From: Streptomyces agglomeratus
GTDB lineage: Bacteria > Actinomycetota > Actinomycetes > Streptomycetales > Streptomycetaceae
DNA length: 64,000 bases
NCBI RefSeq assembly: GCF_001746415.1
Contig: NZ_MEHJ01000001.1
Coordinates: forward strand, 5,090,501 to 5,154,500
Direction: 5' to 3'
The notes beneath the pieces are model-generated. The model was not told the DNA's origin, ran no database searches, and worked only from the letters and a program-made list of their open reading frames with translations. How positions within the stretch are numbered: position 1 is the first letter of the stretch; each line of letters begins with the position of its first letter. Of the stretch, positions 43,093-53,586 are shown in pieces. The position numbers and the translations under genes were made by a program.

Positions 43093-44969
43093 GTGCTACG
43101 CGCCGCCTCACCACCGCCCAGGCCCTGGTCGCCTTCCTCGCCCGCCAGTACACCGAGCGCGACGGCAGCCGCCGGCGCCTGATCGCCGCCACCTGGGGCA
43201 TCTTCGGCCACGGCAACGTCGCCGGCATCGGCCAGGCGCTCCTCGAACCCGGCTCGGACGCCATGCCGTACTACCAAGGCCGCAACGAGCAGGCCATGGT
43301 GCACGCCGCCGTCGGCTACGCCCGCCAGAGCAACCGCCTCTCCGCGCACGCCGTCACCACCTCCATCGGCCCCGGCGCCACCAACCTCGTCACCGGCGCC
43401 GCCCTCGCGACGATCAACCACCTGCCGGTGCTCCTCCTCCCGGGCGACACCTTCGCGTCCCGCCCCGCCGACCCCGTCCTCCAGCAGCTCGAAGTCCCGT
43501 ACGCCGGTGACGTGTCCGTCAACGACTGCCTGCGTCCGGTCTCCCGCTACTTCGACCGGGTCACCCGGCCCGAGGCCCTGATCCCGGCGGCGCTCCAGGC
43601 CGTGCGCGTCCTCACCGACCCCGCCGCGACCGGCGCCGTCACACTCGCGCTGCCGCAGGACGTGCAGGCCGAGGCGTACGACTGGCCGGAGGAGTTCTTC
43701 GCCGAGCGCGTCTGGCGGGTACGGGCCCCCGAGCCGGACGAGCGCGAACTCGCCGAAGCCGTACGGGCCTTCCGCGCCGCCCGCCGTCCGCTGCTGATCG
43801 CGGGCGGCGGAGTCCACCACAGCGGCGCCGAGCAGGCCCTGGCGGCATTCGCGGAGGCCACCGGCACCCCCGTCGCCTCCACCCAGGCGGGCAAGGGCTC
43901 GCTGCCGTACGACCACCCGGCGGACGTCGGCGGCGTCGGCCACACGGGCACCGCCACCGCCGACGAGCTGGCCCGTACCGCGGACCTGGTGATCGGCGTC
44001 GGCACCCGCTACTCCGACTTCACCACCGCCTCCGCGACCCTCTTCCGGAAGCCGGACGTCCGCTTCGTCAACCTCAACATCACCGGCTTCGACGCCCACA
44101 AGATGGGCGCCCAGCAGGTGGTCGGCGACGCCCGCGTCGCCCTCGGGGCACTCACGGACGCCCTGGACGGCCACCGCGTCCCCGACGCCTACGTCACCGA
44201 GTACCGCGAGGCCAAGGCGCGCTGGGAGTACCGCGTGACGGCCGCGTACGCCGCAACCGACGGAGACGCCCGGCCCACCCAGGTCCAGGTCCTCGGCGTA
44301 CTGGACAGCCTCGTCTCCCACGACGACATCCTCATCAACGCGGCCGGCTCCCTCCCCGGCGACCTGCACAAACTGTGGCGCTGCCGCTCCCGCGACCAGT
44401 ACCACGTCGAGTACGGCTACTCCTGCATGGGCTACGAGATCCCCGCCGCCATCGGGGTGCAGCTCGCCGCACCGGGCCGGCCGGTGTGGGCCCTGGTCGG
44501 CGACGGTACGTACCTGATGAATCCGACCGAAATCGTCACCGCCGTGCAGGAGCGCCTCCCCATCAAGGTCGTCATCCTCCAGAACCACGGCTACGCCTCC
44601 ATCGGCGGCCTCTCCGAGTCCGTCGGCGCCGAGCGCTTCGGTACGGCGTACCGCTTCCGGGCGCCCGACGGCACGTACACCGGCGCGCCCCTCCCCGTGG
44701 ATCTCGGCGCGAACGCCGGCTCCCTCGGGATGCGGGTCATCCGCGCCCACACCGTGCGTGACCTGCGGGAAGCCCTCACGGAAGCGCGCCGGTCGGACGG
44801 ACCCACATGTGTCTACGCCGAGACGCGAACGCCCGACACAGTGTCGGGCGCGCCCGCCGCCCAGGCGTGGTGGGATGTTCCCGTGGCCGAGACCGCGACC
44901 CGCCCGTCGACGGTCAAGGCCCGGGAGGAGTACGACCGTCAAGCCGCTGCGCGACGCCGCCATCTCTGA
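43089..44969 (+). CDS. iolD: 3D-(3,5/4)-trihydroxycyclohexane-1,2-dione hydrolase
   Basis: ThDP enzyme of 626 residues that opens the inositol ring. Features are LTTAQALVAFLARQYTERDG at the start, the ThDP Glu in YYQGRNEQAMVHAAVGYA (about 65), a central domain with VASTQAGKGSLPYDHPADVGG, and the ThDP/Mg motif from ALVGDGTYLMNPTEIV to LQNHGYASIGGLSESVG. These match IolD, not acetolactate synthase. ATG overlaps the iolB stop by four bases. Confidence 0.93.
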   Translation: MSATRRLTTAQALVAFLARQYTERDGSRRRLIAATWGIFGHGNVAGIGQALLEPGSDAMPYYQGRNEQAMVHAAVGYARQSNRLSAHAVTTSIGPGATNLVTGAALATINHLPVLLLPGDTFASRPADPVLQQLEVPYAGDVSVNDCLRPVSRYFDRVTRPEALIPAALQAVRVLTDPAATGAVTLALPQDVQAEAYDWPEEFFAERVWRVRAPEPDERELAEAVRAFRAARRPLLIAGGGVHHSGAEQALAAFAEATGTPVASTQAGKGSLPYDHPADVGGVGHTGTATADELARTADLVIGVGTRYSDFTTASATLFRKPDVRFVNLNITGFDAHKMGAQQVVGDARVALGALTDALDGHRVPDAYVTEYREAKARWEYRVTAAYAATDGDARPTQVQVLGVLDSLVSHDDILINAAGSLPGDLHKLWRCRSRDQYHVEYGYSCMGYEIPAAIGVQLAAPGRPVWALVGDGTYLMNPTEIVTAVQERLPIKVVILQNHGYASIGGLSESVGAERFGTAYRFRAPDGTYTGAPLPVDLGANAGSLGMRVIRAHTVRDLREALTEARRSDGPTCVYAETRTPDTVSGAPAAQAWWDVPVAETATRPSTVKAREEYDRQAAARRRHL

Positions 44970-45000
44970 CCGCCCCCGCTGCACAACAAGGAGTACTGGG

Positions 45001-46500
<1,500 letters not shown>

Positions 46501-46540
46501 TCCCGCCGGGGGCGCCTGCGCCCCTGATCAGGTCACACCT

Positions 46541-46579
46541 CGGGACCCCCGCCGGCCGCCACGGCCGACGGGGGTCCCG
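46541..46579 (+). terminator. iol operon terminator
   Basis: CGGGACCCCCG (46541-46551) and CGGGGGTCCCG (46569-46579) form a perfect 11-pair stem; GGCC elements inside the loop can pair further. It lies 40 bases after mmsA. Confidence 0.75.
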
Positions 46580-46691
46580 ACGCGTCCGAACCGGGCGTAC
46601 GCAGTACATCTCGGGGCCGCCCCGGGGGTTTTCGTCTCCGTCCCCGCGAAATGCGGTGGTGGCGCGCGTCCCCGGGCGGCAGGCTGGCCGC

Positions 46692-47294
46692 ATGACGCAC
46701 CGCCCCATGCGCGAGATACGCGCGCTGCACACCGACACCACCGTCACCGTCTACCAGGCGTACGCCCCCGCGATCGGCGTCCCCACCGCCCGCGACGGAC
46801 GCTTCCCCGCTGCCTGGAAGCGGGACCGGATGACGTGGATCAAGCCGTCGTTCCTGTGGATGATGTACCGCTGCGGCTGGGGACTGAAGCAGGACCAGGA
46901 GACGGTCCTCGCGGTCGAGATCACCCGCGACGGTTTCGAGTGGGCCCTGCGCAACGCGTGCCTGTCGCACTACTCGCCGGACCTCCACTCCGACCAGGCC
47001 GCCTGGAAGCAGGAGTTGAGGCAGGCGCCCGCCCGGGTGCAGTGGGACCCCGAGCGCGACGTACGGCTGAACCCCCTTCCGTACCGCTCGCTCCAACTGG
47101 GCCTGGCGGGCAGGGCGGCCGGGCGGTACGCGGACGAGTGGACGGTGTCCGTCACCGATGTGACCCCGCTCGCCCACGAGGTGCACGCCCTGGTGAGGTC
47201 CGGGGACACGGCGGCGGCCGAGCGCCTGCTGCCGGAGGAACGCGCCTACCCGGCGGGCGCGGAACTGCTGGCCCACCTGGGCGGCGGCGCGTAG
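46692..47294 (+). CDS. DUF4291 domain protein
   Basis: 200-residue cytosolic protein of unknown function. The family signature is clear: REIRALHTDTTVTVYQAYAPAIG, then DRMTWIKPSFLWMMYRCGWG and VQWDPERDVRLNPLPYRSLQLGL. DUF4291 proteins occur widely in actinobacteria and fungi without known activity. ATG 46692 is the start that fits the family. It is monocistronic and convergent with the subtilisin gene across a hairpin. Confidence 0.9.
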   Translation: MTHRPMREIRALHTDTTVTVYQAYAPAIGVPTARDGRFPAAWKRDRMTWIKPSFLWMMYRCGWGLKQDQETVLAVEITRDGFEWALRNACLSHYSPDLHSDQAAWKQELRQAPARVQWDPERDVRLNPLPYRSLQLGLAGRAAGRYADEWTVSVTDVTPLAHEVHALVRSGDTAAAERLLPEERAYPAGAELLAHLGGGA

Positions 47295-47304
47295 CCGCGG
47301 TGGG

Positions 47305-47346
47305 CCCTCCCCGGGCGCGGCCGTGGCCGCATCGCCCGGGGAAGGG
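47305..47346. terminator. Bidirectional terminator between DUF4291 and subtilisin genes
   Basis: CCCTCCCCGGGCG pairs with CGCCCGGGGAAGGG with a single bulged base. The hairpin lies between the two convergent stop codons. Confidence 0.65.
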
Positions 47347-47355
47347 TCACGCGGG

Positions 47356-48534
47356 CTAGAACAGTGAGTGCAGGAGCCGGTTGGGCGAGCCGGTGCGCGG
47401 GTCCCCGACCTTGTTGGGGGTGGCGTTGTTGACCAGGGCGTCGCGGACCTGGGCCGGAGTGGCGGTGGGGTTGGCGGAGACGTAGAGGGCGGCCACGCCC
47501 GCGGTGTGGGGGGCGGCCATCGACGTACCGGAGATGGTGTTGGTGGCCGTGTCGTTGTCCTTCCAGGCCGAGGTGACGCCGACCCCCGGCGCGAACAGGT
47601 CCAGGCACGTTCCGTAGTTGGAGAACGACGCGCGGCGGTCGCCGCTGTCGGTCGCGCCGACGGTGATGGCCTCGGGGACGCGGGCGGGGGAGTAGTTGCA
47701 CGCGTTGGCGGGCCAGCCGAGGAAGTTGCCGTTGCCCGCCGCGACGGCGTAGCTGACGCCGGAGGCGATGGACCGCTTCACCGCGCTGTCGAGGGACGTG
47801 TTCGCGCCGCCGCCCAGGCTCATGTTCGCCACGGCCGGCTTCTGCGCGTTCGCCGTCACCCAGTCGACGCCGGCGATGACGCCCGCGTTCGTACCGGAGC
47901 CGGCGCAGTCCAGGACGCGCACCGCGACGAGCTTCACGGCCTTCGCGACGCCGTACGTCCTGCCGCCGACCGTGCCCGCGACATGCGTGCCGTGGCCCTG
48001 GCAGTCCTGGCCGTTCTGACCGCCGCCCACCGTGTCGGTGCCGACCGTGGCGCGGCCGCCGAACTCGCTGTGGGAGGTGCGGATTCCGGTGTCGATGATG
48101 TACGCCGAGACGTTCGAGGCGGTGGTGTTGTAGGTGTACGTCGTGGAGAGCGGGAGGTTGCGCTGGTCCACGCGGTCGATGCCCCAGGTGGCGTTCGTCT
48201 GCGTCTCGCTGAGCCGGACCCGGGAGTCCTGTTCGACGTACGCGACCTTCGGGTCTGAGGCGAGTTCCGCCGCCCGCGCCTTGGACATCGTGGCGGAGAA
48301 GCCCTTGAGGGCGCTGCGGTAGACGTGCTTCGGCGTGACGCCCAGGTCGGCGGCGCGCGTCGTGCCGTCCTTCAGGACGACGATCCAGCTGTTCTCGACC
48401 GCCGTCCGGGCCGGGGCCAGGCGGAGGTCTCCGGTGGGCGCGCTCTGTGCGGTGGGAGGGCCGGCGAGCTGGAGACCGGCTGCGAGGGCTATGACGGGGA
48501 TCAGGGCCCCTGCGCGGCGGAGAGTACGTCTCAT
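47356..48534 (-). CDS. Secreted S8 (subtilisin/proteinase K type) serine protease
   Basis: Exported protease of 392 residues made as a pre-pro-enzyme. Signal peptide LIPVIALAAGLQLAGPPTAQSA, then an I9 inhibitor propeptide (SWIVVLKDGTTRAADLG to YVEQDSRVRL), then the mature domain with the triad in YIIDTGIRTSH (Asp about 147), CQGHGTHVAGTVGG (His about 184) and SGTSMAAPHTAGVAAL (Ser about 336). The ANMSLGGG and AAGNGN substrate/oxyanion segments are present. The domain ends shortly after the fold, with no extra C-terminal module. ATG 48534 is set by the signal peptide. Confidence 0.93.
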   Translation of the reverse strand: MRRTLRRAGALIPVIALAAGLQLAGPPTAQSAPTGDLRLAPARTAVENSWIVVLKDGTTRAADLGVTPKHVYRSALKGFSATMSKARAAELASDPKVAYVEQDSRVRLSETQTNATWGIDRVDQRNLPLSTTYTYNTTASNVSAYIIDTGIRTSHSEFGGRATVGTDTVGGGQNGQDCQGHGTHVAGTVGGRTYGVAKAVKLVAVRVLDCAGSGTNAGVIAGVDWVTANAQKPAVANMSLGGGANTSLDSAVKRSIASGVSYAVAAGNGNFLGWPANACNYSPARVPEAITVGATDSGDRRASFSNYGTCLDLFAPGVGVTSAWKDNDTATNTISGTSMAAPHTAGVAALYVSANPTATPAQVRDALVNNATPNKVGDPRTGSPNRLLHSLF

Positions 48535-48843
48535 GTCGTGCACCTGACCTTTCGTTGACCGGATCTCGGGCAATTGCGGGGTGGTGCGGGCTCTTGCACG
48601 GGTGGTGCTGGTGCGTGGTACCTGCGCTGATGCGCGGTGCTGCGGGGTTTGTGTGCTGATGCGCGGTGGTGCGGATTGGCGCGCTGATGCGCGGTGGTGC
48701 GGCGCGATGCTCGTGGCGGCAGCACAGGGTCTCGTGCGGGGCACAAGTTCACAAGGTCGTACTGCGGGCGGATTCAAGCCAAAGGTGATCCTCGCGGCGC
48801 GCCCCCGCCGGGGCCGCCGCACGCGCCCCGCCGCACTCGTCCC
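48535..48843. other. Protease promoter region with tandem repeats
   Basis: This 309-base gap holds no gene. It contains the protease 5' region and the tandem repeat at 48626-48702. Frames across it are repeat-driven and show no recognisable protein. Confidence 0.5.
48626..48702. repeat. 28-29 base tandem repeat, three copies
   Basis: GCTGATGCGCGGTGSTGCGG (S is C or G) starts at 48626, 48655 and 48683. The copies lie 90-170 bases upstream of the protease start. Looser GTGGTGCTGGTGCG copies precede them from about 48590. Confidence 0.7.
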
Positions 48844-49266
48844 CTAGTCGAACGTCCAGGTGAGCATGGCGAAATCGCCGTCGTCCCCGGCCCCCGCCGA
48901 CCGGTACGTCGCCCGCGCCGCCTCGTTGTCGCGCTCCGTGCCCACCCACATGCCGTAGCAGCCCCGCTCCTTCGCGGCTTCCGCCAGCGCCCGCGTGAGC
49001 GTGCGGCCGATGCCGTGCCGCCGGAAAGCCTCGGCGACGGACAATTCGTACAGGGACATCTCGGTGCCCTTGTCCGGGTGGCTCATCTCGATGCCCGAGA
49101 CCATCCCGGCCGGCTCCCCGTCGACGTACGCGACGAGCATCAGATGGCCGGGCGCGGCCAGGAAACGCTCGGCCCACTCCGGGCGGGCCGGGCCATCGTA
49201 CAGGTGCTCGGCGGCGGTCAGTTCGGCCACGGTCGTCGCGCGCCGGACGACGGGTCGGATGTCCAT
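48844..49266 (-). CDS. GNAT family N-acetyltransferase
   Basis: 140-residue acetyl-CoA-dependent acetyltransferase. The acetyl-CoA loop is SVAEAFRRHGIGRTLTRALAEAA, preceded by MSLYELSV and followed by CYGMWVGTERDNEAARATYRSAG, the usual GNAT order. The acceptor cannot be predicted. It diverges from the hydrolase-ABC fusion gene across 119 bases. Confidence 0.88.
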   Translation of the reverse strand: MDIRPVVRRATTVAELTAAEHLYDGPARPEWAERFLAAPGHLMLVAYVDGEPAGMVSGIEMSHPDKGTEMSLYELSVAEAFRRHGIGRTLTRALAEAAKERGCYGMWVGTERDNEAARATYRSAGAGDDGDFAMLTWTFD

Positions 49267-49385
49267 GGGGCTCCCTCACTACTCCCGCTGCGGTACAGGA
49301 CGCTCGCCCCGTACTCCTCGAGTACTCCACAGACTTCCGTCCGGGGGCAGCTTCGGCTGTCGTAACCGGCACCTAGGGTGCAGTT

Positions 49386-52028
49386 ATGAAGCTACGCATT
49401 CCCCGCAGCCGGGCGCTCGCAGCAGCGGCCGTCGCCGGTGCCGTCCTCGTCGGGGGCGGCACCTGGACGGCGGTCGCCTCCGACAGCGACGCGCCCGCCG
49501 TGCACCGCGAGGAACGGATCATGGGCATGGACGGGGTGAGAATCGACACCTCGTTCTTCACGGCGGGCACAGGGTCCGGGAAACGGCCCGCCGTCCTCCT
49601 CGGCCACGGCTTCGGCGGCAGCAAGCGCGACGTACAGGCGCAGGCCGAGCAGCTGGCCCGCGACGGGTACGCGGTGCTGACCTGGTCCGCGCGCGGCTTC
49701 GGCCGGTCCACCGGAAAGATCGGACTGAACGATCCGGACGGCGAGGTCAAGGACGTGTCGCGGCTGATCGACTGGCTCGCCGAGCGCCCCGAGGTGCGGC
49801 TCGACGCGGACGGTGATCCGCGCGTCGGCGTCAGCGGCTCGTCGTACGGCGGAGCCATCTCGCTCCTCGCCGCCGGTCACGACAAGCGGGTCGACGCCGT
49901 CGCACCCCGCATCACGTACTGGAACCTGGCCGACGCGCTCTTCCCCGACGGGGTCTTCAAGAAGCTCTGGGCCGGACTGTTCATCAACACGGGCGGCGGC
50001 TGCGACAAGTTCGAGAAGCGGCTGTGCGAGATGTACGAACGGGTCGCCGTCACCGGAAAGCCGGACGCCGCCGCCCGTGACCTGCTGACGGCGCACAGCC
50101 CGTCCGCCGTCGGCGACCGCATCAAGGTGCCCGCGCTGATCGTCCAGGGACAGAACGACTCGCTCTTCCCCCTCGGCCACGCCGACGCCATCGCGAAGGC
50201 GGTCGACGGCAACGGCGCGCCCGTCGCCGTCGACTGGATCGCGGGCGGGCACGACGGCGGGAACAGCGAGGAGGCCCGTGTCGAGGGCCGGATCACCCGC
50301 TGGTTCGACCGTTACCTGAAGGACGACAAGGGTGTGGACACCGGGCCGGCCTTCCGTGTCACCCGTACCGGAGGTGTCGACTCCACGGACGGCGCGGCCC
50401 GGCTGAGGGGGGCGACGAGTGACCGCTACCCCGGTCTCGAAGCCGGGCAGCGGGAGTTGAAGCTCGCGCGAGGCGCGCGGGCACAGCACTTCACCAACCC
50501 GGCCGGGGCGAACCCGCCCGCCATCTCCGCCGTACCGGGCGTCGGGGCCCTCTCCCAGCTGTCCGGGCTCGGCATGGGGCTCTCCCTCGACTTCCCCGGC
50601 CAGAACGCCCGCTTCGAGACCGCGAAGCTCACTTCCGGCCTGCGCATCACCGGATCGCCGACGGTAAAGGTGAGGGTGAAGTCCGACCGCGACGACGCCG
50701 TCCTGTTCGGCAAGGTGTACGACGTGAGCGCGGACGGGCGCCGGCAGGTGCTGCCTTCCCAGCTCGTCTCGCCCGTCCGCGTCACCGGGGCCGGTGCGAA
50801 GGACGGCGCCACCGTCGAGCTGCGGCTCCCGGCCGTCGACCACGAGATCAGGGCCGGGCACCGGCTGCGCGTCGTGCTCGCCGCCACCGACCTCGGGTAC
50901 GCGTCCCCGGCCGACCCGGCGGCGTACTCCGTCTCCCTCGAAGGGGACGGCCTGCTCAGCGTGCCCACCGCCTCCGGCGTGCGGACCCAGGCGGCCCCGC
51001 TGCCCTGGTGGGTGTGGGGGTTGCCCGCGATCGGCGTCGCCCTGGCCCTGGCGCTGCTGCTCACCGCCCGGCGGCGGTCCGCCGCGCCCGCGCCGGACCC
51101 GGCGCTCGCCGAGGTGCCGTTGCAGATCACCGGCCTGACGAAGAAGTACGCCAAGTCCGCCGACCGCTATGCCGTGCGCGAGCTCTCCTTCCGCGTCGAC
51201 AAGGGCCAGGTCCTCGGCCTCCTGGGACCGAACGGCGCGGGCAAGACCACCACCCTGCGCATGCTCATGGGCCTCATCACACCCGACGAGGGCGAGATCC
51301 GGGTCTTCGGCCACGCCATCGCGCCGGGCTCTCCCGTCCTGTCGCGCGTCGGTTCGTTCGTCGAGGGCGCCGGCTTCCTGCCGCACCTGACCGGGCGCGC
51401 CAACCTGGAGCTGTACTGGCAGGCCACCGGCCGGCCCCCCGAGGACTCCCGCATGGACGAGGCCCTGGAGATCGCGGGCCTCGGCGACGCGCTGGAGCGC
51501 GCCGTGCGCACGTACTCGCAGGGCATGCGGCAGCGGCTCGCCATCGCCCAGGCCATGCTCGGGATGCCGGACCTGCTCATCCTCGACGAGCCGACGAACG
51601 GCCTCGACCCGCCCCAGATCCGCGAGATGCGGGACGTGATGATCCGGTACGCGGCGGCGGGACGCACCGTCATCGTCTCCAGCCACCTGCTGTCCGAGGT
51701 CGAGCAGTCCTGCACGCATCTCGTCGTGATGGACCGGGGCCGGCTGATGCAGGCCGGCCCGGTCGCGGAGATCACCGGCGGGACGGACACGCTGCTCGTG
51801 ACGACGGAGGGCGAGGTGAGCGAGGCGCTGGCCGACAAGGTGGGCGCGCTGCCGGGCATCGGGTCCGCCGTACGCACCGACGCAGGGCTGCTCGTACGGC
51901 TGGACGGAGCATCGCCCAGCGCACTCATCGGTGAACTGGTCCGCCTCGACGTCCCGTTGACGGGTGTCGGTCCGAACCGTCGCCTGGAGGACGCGTTCCT
52001 CACCCTGATCGGAGGCTCGTCAGCATGA
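49386..52028 (+). CDS. Extracellular S15/CocE-type alpha/beta hydrolase fused to an ABC-transporter ATPase
   Basis: An 880-residue two-part protein. Residues 1-35 are an export signal or anchor (SRALAAAAVAGAVLVGGGTWTAVA). Residues about 40-530 are an Xaa-Pro dipeptidyl-peptidase-like hydrolase: LLGHGFGGSKRD, nucleophile GVSGSSYGGAISLLAAG (Ser about 151), VQGQNDSLFPLGHAD, GGHDGG, then a PepX-C beta domain (to VSLEGDG). A membrane helix WWVWGLPAIGVALALALLLT (about 540-560) follows. Residues 575-880 are a complete cytosolic ABC ATPase: GPNGAGKTTT (about 612), YSQGMRQRLAIAQ (about 711), LLILDEPTNGLD (about 730). Topology is consistent with hydrolase outside and ATPase inside. The next gene, overlapping by four bases, is its permease. 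Confidence 0.93.
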   Translation: MKLRIPRSRALAAAAVAGAVLVGGGTWTAVASDSDAPAVHREERIMGMDGVRIDTSFFTAGTGSGKRPAVLLGHGFGGSKRDVQAQAEQLARDGYAVLTWSARGFGRSTGKIGLNDPDGEVKDVSRLIDWLAERPEVRLDADGDPRVGVSGSSYGGAISLLAAGHDKRVDAVAPRITYWNLADALFPDGVFKKLWAGLFINTGGGCDKFEKRLCEMYERVAVTGKPDAAARDLLTAHSPSAVGDRIKVPALIVQGQNDSLFPLGHADAIAKAVDGNGAPVAVDWIAGGHDGGNSEEARVEGRITRWFDRYLKDDKGVDTGPAFRVTRTGGVDSTDGAARLRGATSDRYPGLEAGQRELKLARGARAQHFTNPAGANPPAISAVPGVGALSQLSGLGMGLSLDFPGQNARFETAKLTSGLRITGSPTVKVRVKSDRDDAVLFGKVYDVSADGRRQVLPSQLVSPVRVTGAGAKDGATVELRLPAVDHEIRAGHRLRVVLAATDLGYASPADPAAYSVSLEGDGLLSVPTASGVRTQAAPLPWWVWGLPAIGVALALALLLTARRRSAAPAPDPALAEVPLQITGLTKKYAKSADRYAVRELSFRVDKGQVLGLLGPNGAGKTTTLRMLMGLITPDEGEIRVFGHAIAPGSPVLSRVGSFVEGAGFLPHLTGRANLELYWQATGRPPEDSRMDEALEIAGLGDALERAVRTYSQGMRQRLAIAQAMLGMPDLLILDEPTNGLDPPQIREMRDVMIRYAAAGRTVIVSSHLLSEVEQSCTHLVVMDRGRLMQAGPVAEITGGTDTLLVTTEGEVSEALADKVGALPGIGSAVRTDAGLLVRLDGASPSALIGELVRLDVPLTGVGPNRRLEDAFLTLIGGSSA

Positions 52029-52945
52029 GCACCAACACCGTCGGACCGGCCACCGCGGGACCTGTCGGCGGGGCCGCCGAGGACTCCTCCCCGGGGCCCG
52101 CCACCGCATCGGCCCCCGGCTACCGGGCCGGCCGCACGCTCCCGCTGCGCGTCGAGGCGATGCGCCAGTGGCGCAGGCGGCGCACGATGGTCATGGCCCT
52201 GATACTGGGCGCACTGCCGCTCGTCCTCATCGCGGCGTTCGCGATCGGCGGTACACCGAGCGCCGAAGGCGGCCGGGTGACCCTGATGGACACCGCCACC
52301 GCGTCCGGCGCCAACTTCGCGGCGACGTGCCTGTTCGTGTCCGCCGGCTTCCTGCTGGTGGTGCCGGTGGCGCTGTTCTGCGGCGACACCGTGGCCTCCG
52401 AGGCCAACTGGTCCTCGCTGCGCTACCTGCTGGCGGCGCCGGTGCCCCGAGCCCGGCTGCTGTGGAGCAAACTCGCCGTGGCGCTCGCCTTCAGCCTGGG
52501 GGCGATGGTGCTGCTGCCGGCCGTGGCGCTGGTGACCGGGTCGCTCGCGTACGGCTGGGGCCCGCTGGAGCTGCCGACCGGCGGGTCGCTGCCGGCCGGG
52601 GACGCCGTACCGCGTCTCGCGCTGGTCGTGGGGTTCATCTTCACCTCCCAGCTGGTCACCGCGGCGCTCGCCTTCTGGCTGTCGACGAAGACCGACGCCC
52701 CCCTGGGCGCGGTCGGCGGCGCGGTCGGCCTGACGATCGTGGGCAATGTGCTGGACGCGGTGACGGCCCTGGGTTCCTGGCGCGACTTCCTGCCCGCCCA
52801 CTGGCAGTTCGCGTGGGCGGACGCGCTTCAGCCGCAGCTGGAGTGGGGCGGAATGCTCAAGGGGGCGGCGGTGTCGGTGACGTACGCCGTGGTGCTCATC
52901 GCCCTGGCCTTCCGGGGATTCAGCCGCAAGGACATCGTTTCCTGA
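52025..52945 (+). CDS. ABC-2 type transporter permease
   Basis: 306-residue membrane protein with six probable helices and the ABC-2 pattern: PLRVEAMRQWRRRRTMVMALILGALPLVLIAAF near the N-terminus, then ATCLFVSAGFLLVVPVALFCGDTVASEANWSSLRYLLAAPVPRARLLWSK and a C-terminal helix before FRGFSRKDIVS. ATGA overlap with the hydrolase-ATPase gene shows that the two work as one transporter. The substrate is unknown; with the attached peptidase-like domain it may export or process a peptide. Confidence 0.9.
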   Translation: MSTNTVGPATAGPVGGAAEDSSPGPATASAPGYRAGRTLPLRVEAMRQWRRRRTMVMALILGALPLVLIAAFAIGGTPSAEGGRVTLMDTATASGANFAATCLFVSAGFLLVVPVALFCGDTVASEANWSSLRYLLAAPVPRARLLWSKLAVALAFSLGAMVLLPAVALVTGSLAYGWGPLELPTGGSLPAGDAVPRLALVVGFIFTSQLVTAALAFWLSTKTDAPLGAVGGAVGLTIVGNVLDAVTALGSWRDFLPAHWQFAWADALQPQLEWGGMLKGAAVSVTYAVVLIALAFRGFSRKDIVS

Positions 52946-52977
52946 CGGGGGGCGGCGGGTGCGGCCATGATGTGGTC

Positions 52978-53445
52978 ATGGCCACTCTCCTGATCGTCCT
53001 CGCCGTCATCGCCACGGGGCTCTACGCCGGTTTCATGCTGATCTTCCTCACCGGCGTCATGCCCGCCCTCGCCCGGCTGACGGACGAGCAGTTCGTGGCG
53101 GCGATGCGGCGCATCAACGAGGAAGTACCGCGCGGCGTGTTCGTCTCCGCGATGCTCGCCTCGGTGGCCTTCCCGGCGGCCGCGCTGGCGGTCCCGGACG
53201 AGGACAGGTCGGGTGCGCGGTGGGCGCTGCTGGGGGCCGGTCTCGCTCTGGTGGTTCTCAACCACCTGGTCACGATCACCGGGAACATCCCGCTCAACAA
53301 CGCCCTGGCCGCCTCCGAGCGGACGGGCGCCACCGACCGCGAGGCCCGCGCCGCCTTCGAGACGCGCTGGAACCGCCTGCACCTGGTCCGCACCCTGCTG
53401 GTGACGGCGGGCTTCGCCCTGACGGCCGGCGCCGCGCTGACCTGA
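52978..53445 (+). CDS. DUF1772 (anthrone-oxygenase-like) membrane protein
   Basis: 155-residue membrane protein with four helices: LLIVLAVIATGLYAGFMLIFLTGVMPALARL, a charged loop AAMRRINEEVPRG, then WALLGAGLALVVLNHLVTITGNIPLNNALA and LHLVRTLLVTAGFALTAGAALT. The TGNIPLNN and W-N-x-L-H segments mark DUF1772, a family that includes anthrone oxygenases but is mostly uncharacterised. It follows the permease by 32 bases and may be co-transcribed. It is the last gene before the integrated element. Confidence 0.85.
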   Translation: MATLLIVLAVIATGLYAGFMLIFLTGVMPALARLTDEQFVAAMRRINEEVPRGVFVSAMLASVAFPAAALAVPDEDRSGARWALLGAGLALVVLNHLVTITGNIPLNNALAASERTGATDREARAAFETRWNRLHLVRTLLVTAGFALTAGAALT

Positions 53446-53544
53446 CGCCGCAGGCCGGGCCGGCTCCTGCGTGCGTGCGGTGCCCCTCGCCGTCCAGCGC
53501 AAAGCCCTCCGCGGGGGGAGGGCCGGCTGTCGTACGGAGTGAAG

Positions 53545-53586
53545 CGCCCCCGGCAGGACTCGAACCTGCGGCCAAGCGCTTAGAAG
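53545..53586 (-). other. Displaced 3' fragment of tRNA-Arg(UCU): left attachment site of the AICE
   Basis: Read on the minus strand the stretch gives the anticodon loop CTTCTAA (53580-53586, anticodon TCT), the 3' half of the anticodon stem GCGCT, a five-base variable loop, the T arm GCAGG-TTCGAGT-CCTGC (53553-53569) and the 3' acceptor strand CGGGGGC (53546-53552) plus discriminator G. No D arm, 5' acceptor or matching anticodon half lies on the other side. This is what remains when an element integrates into the 3' half of a tRNA gene; the intact gene should be at the other end. Confidence 0.8.

Noticed and set aside
48601..48702. CRISPR array
   Set aside because: The units are back-to-back tandem copies without unique spacers, and no cas gene is present.
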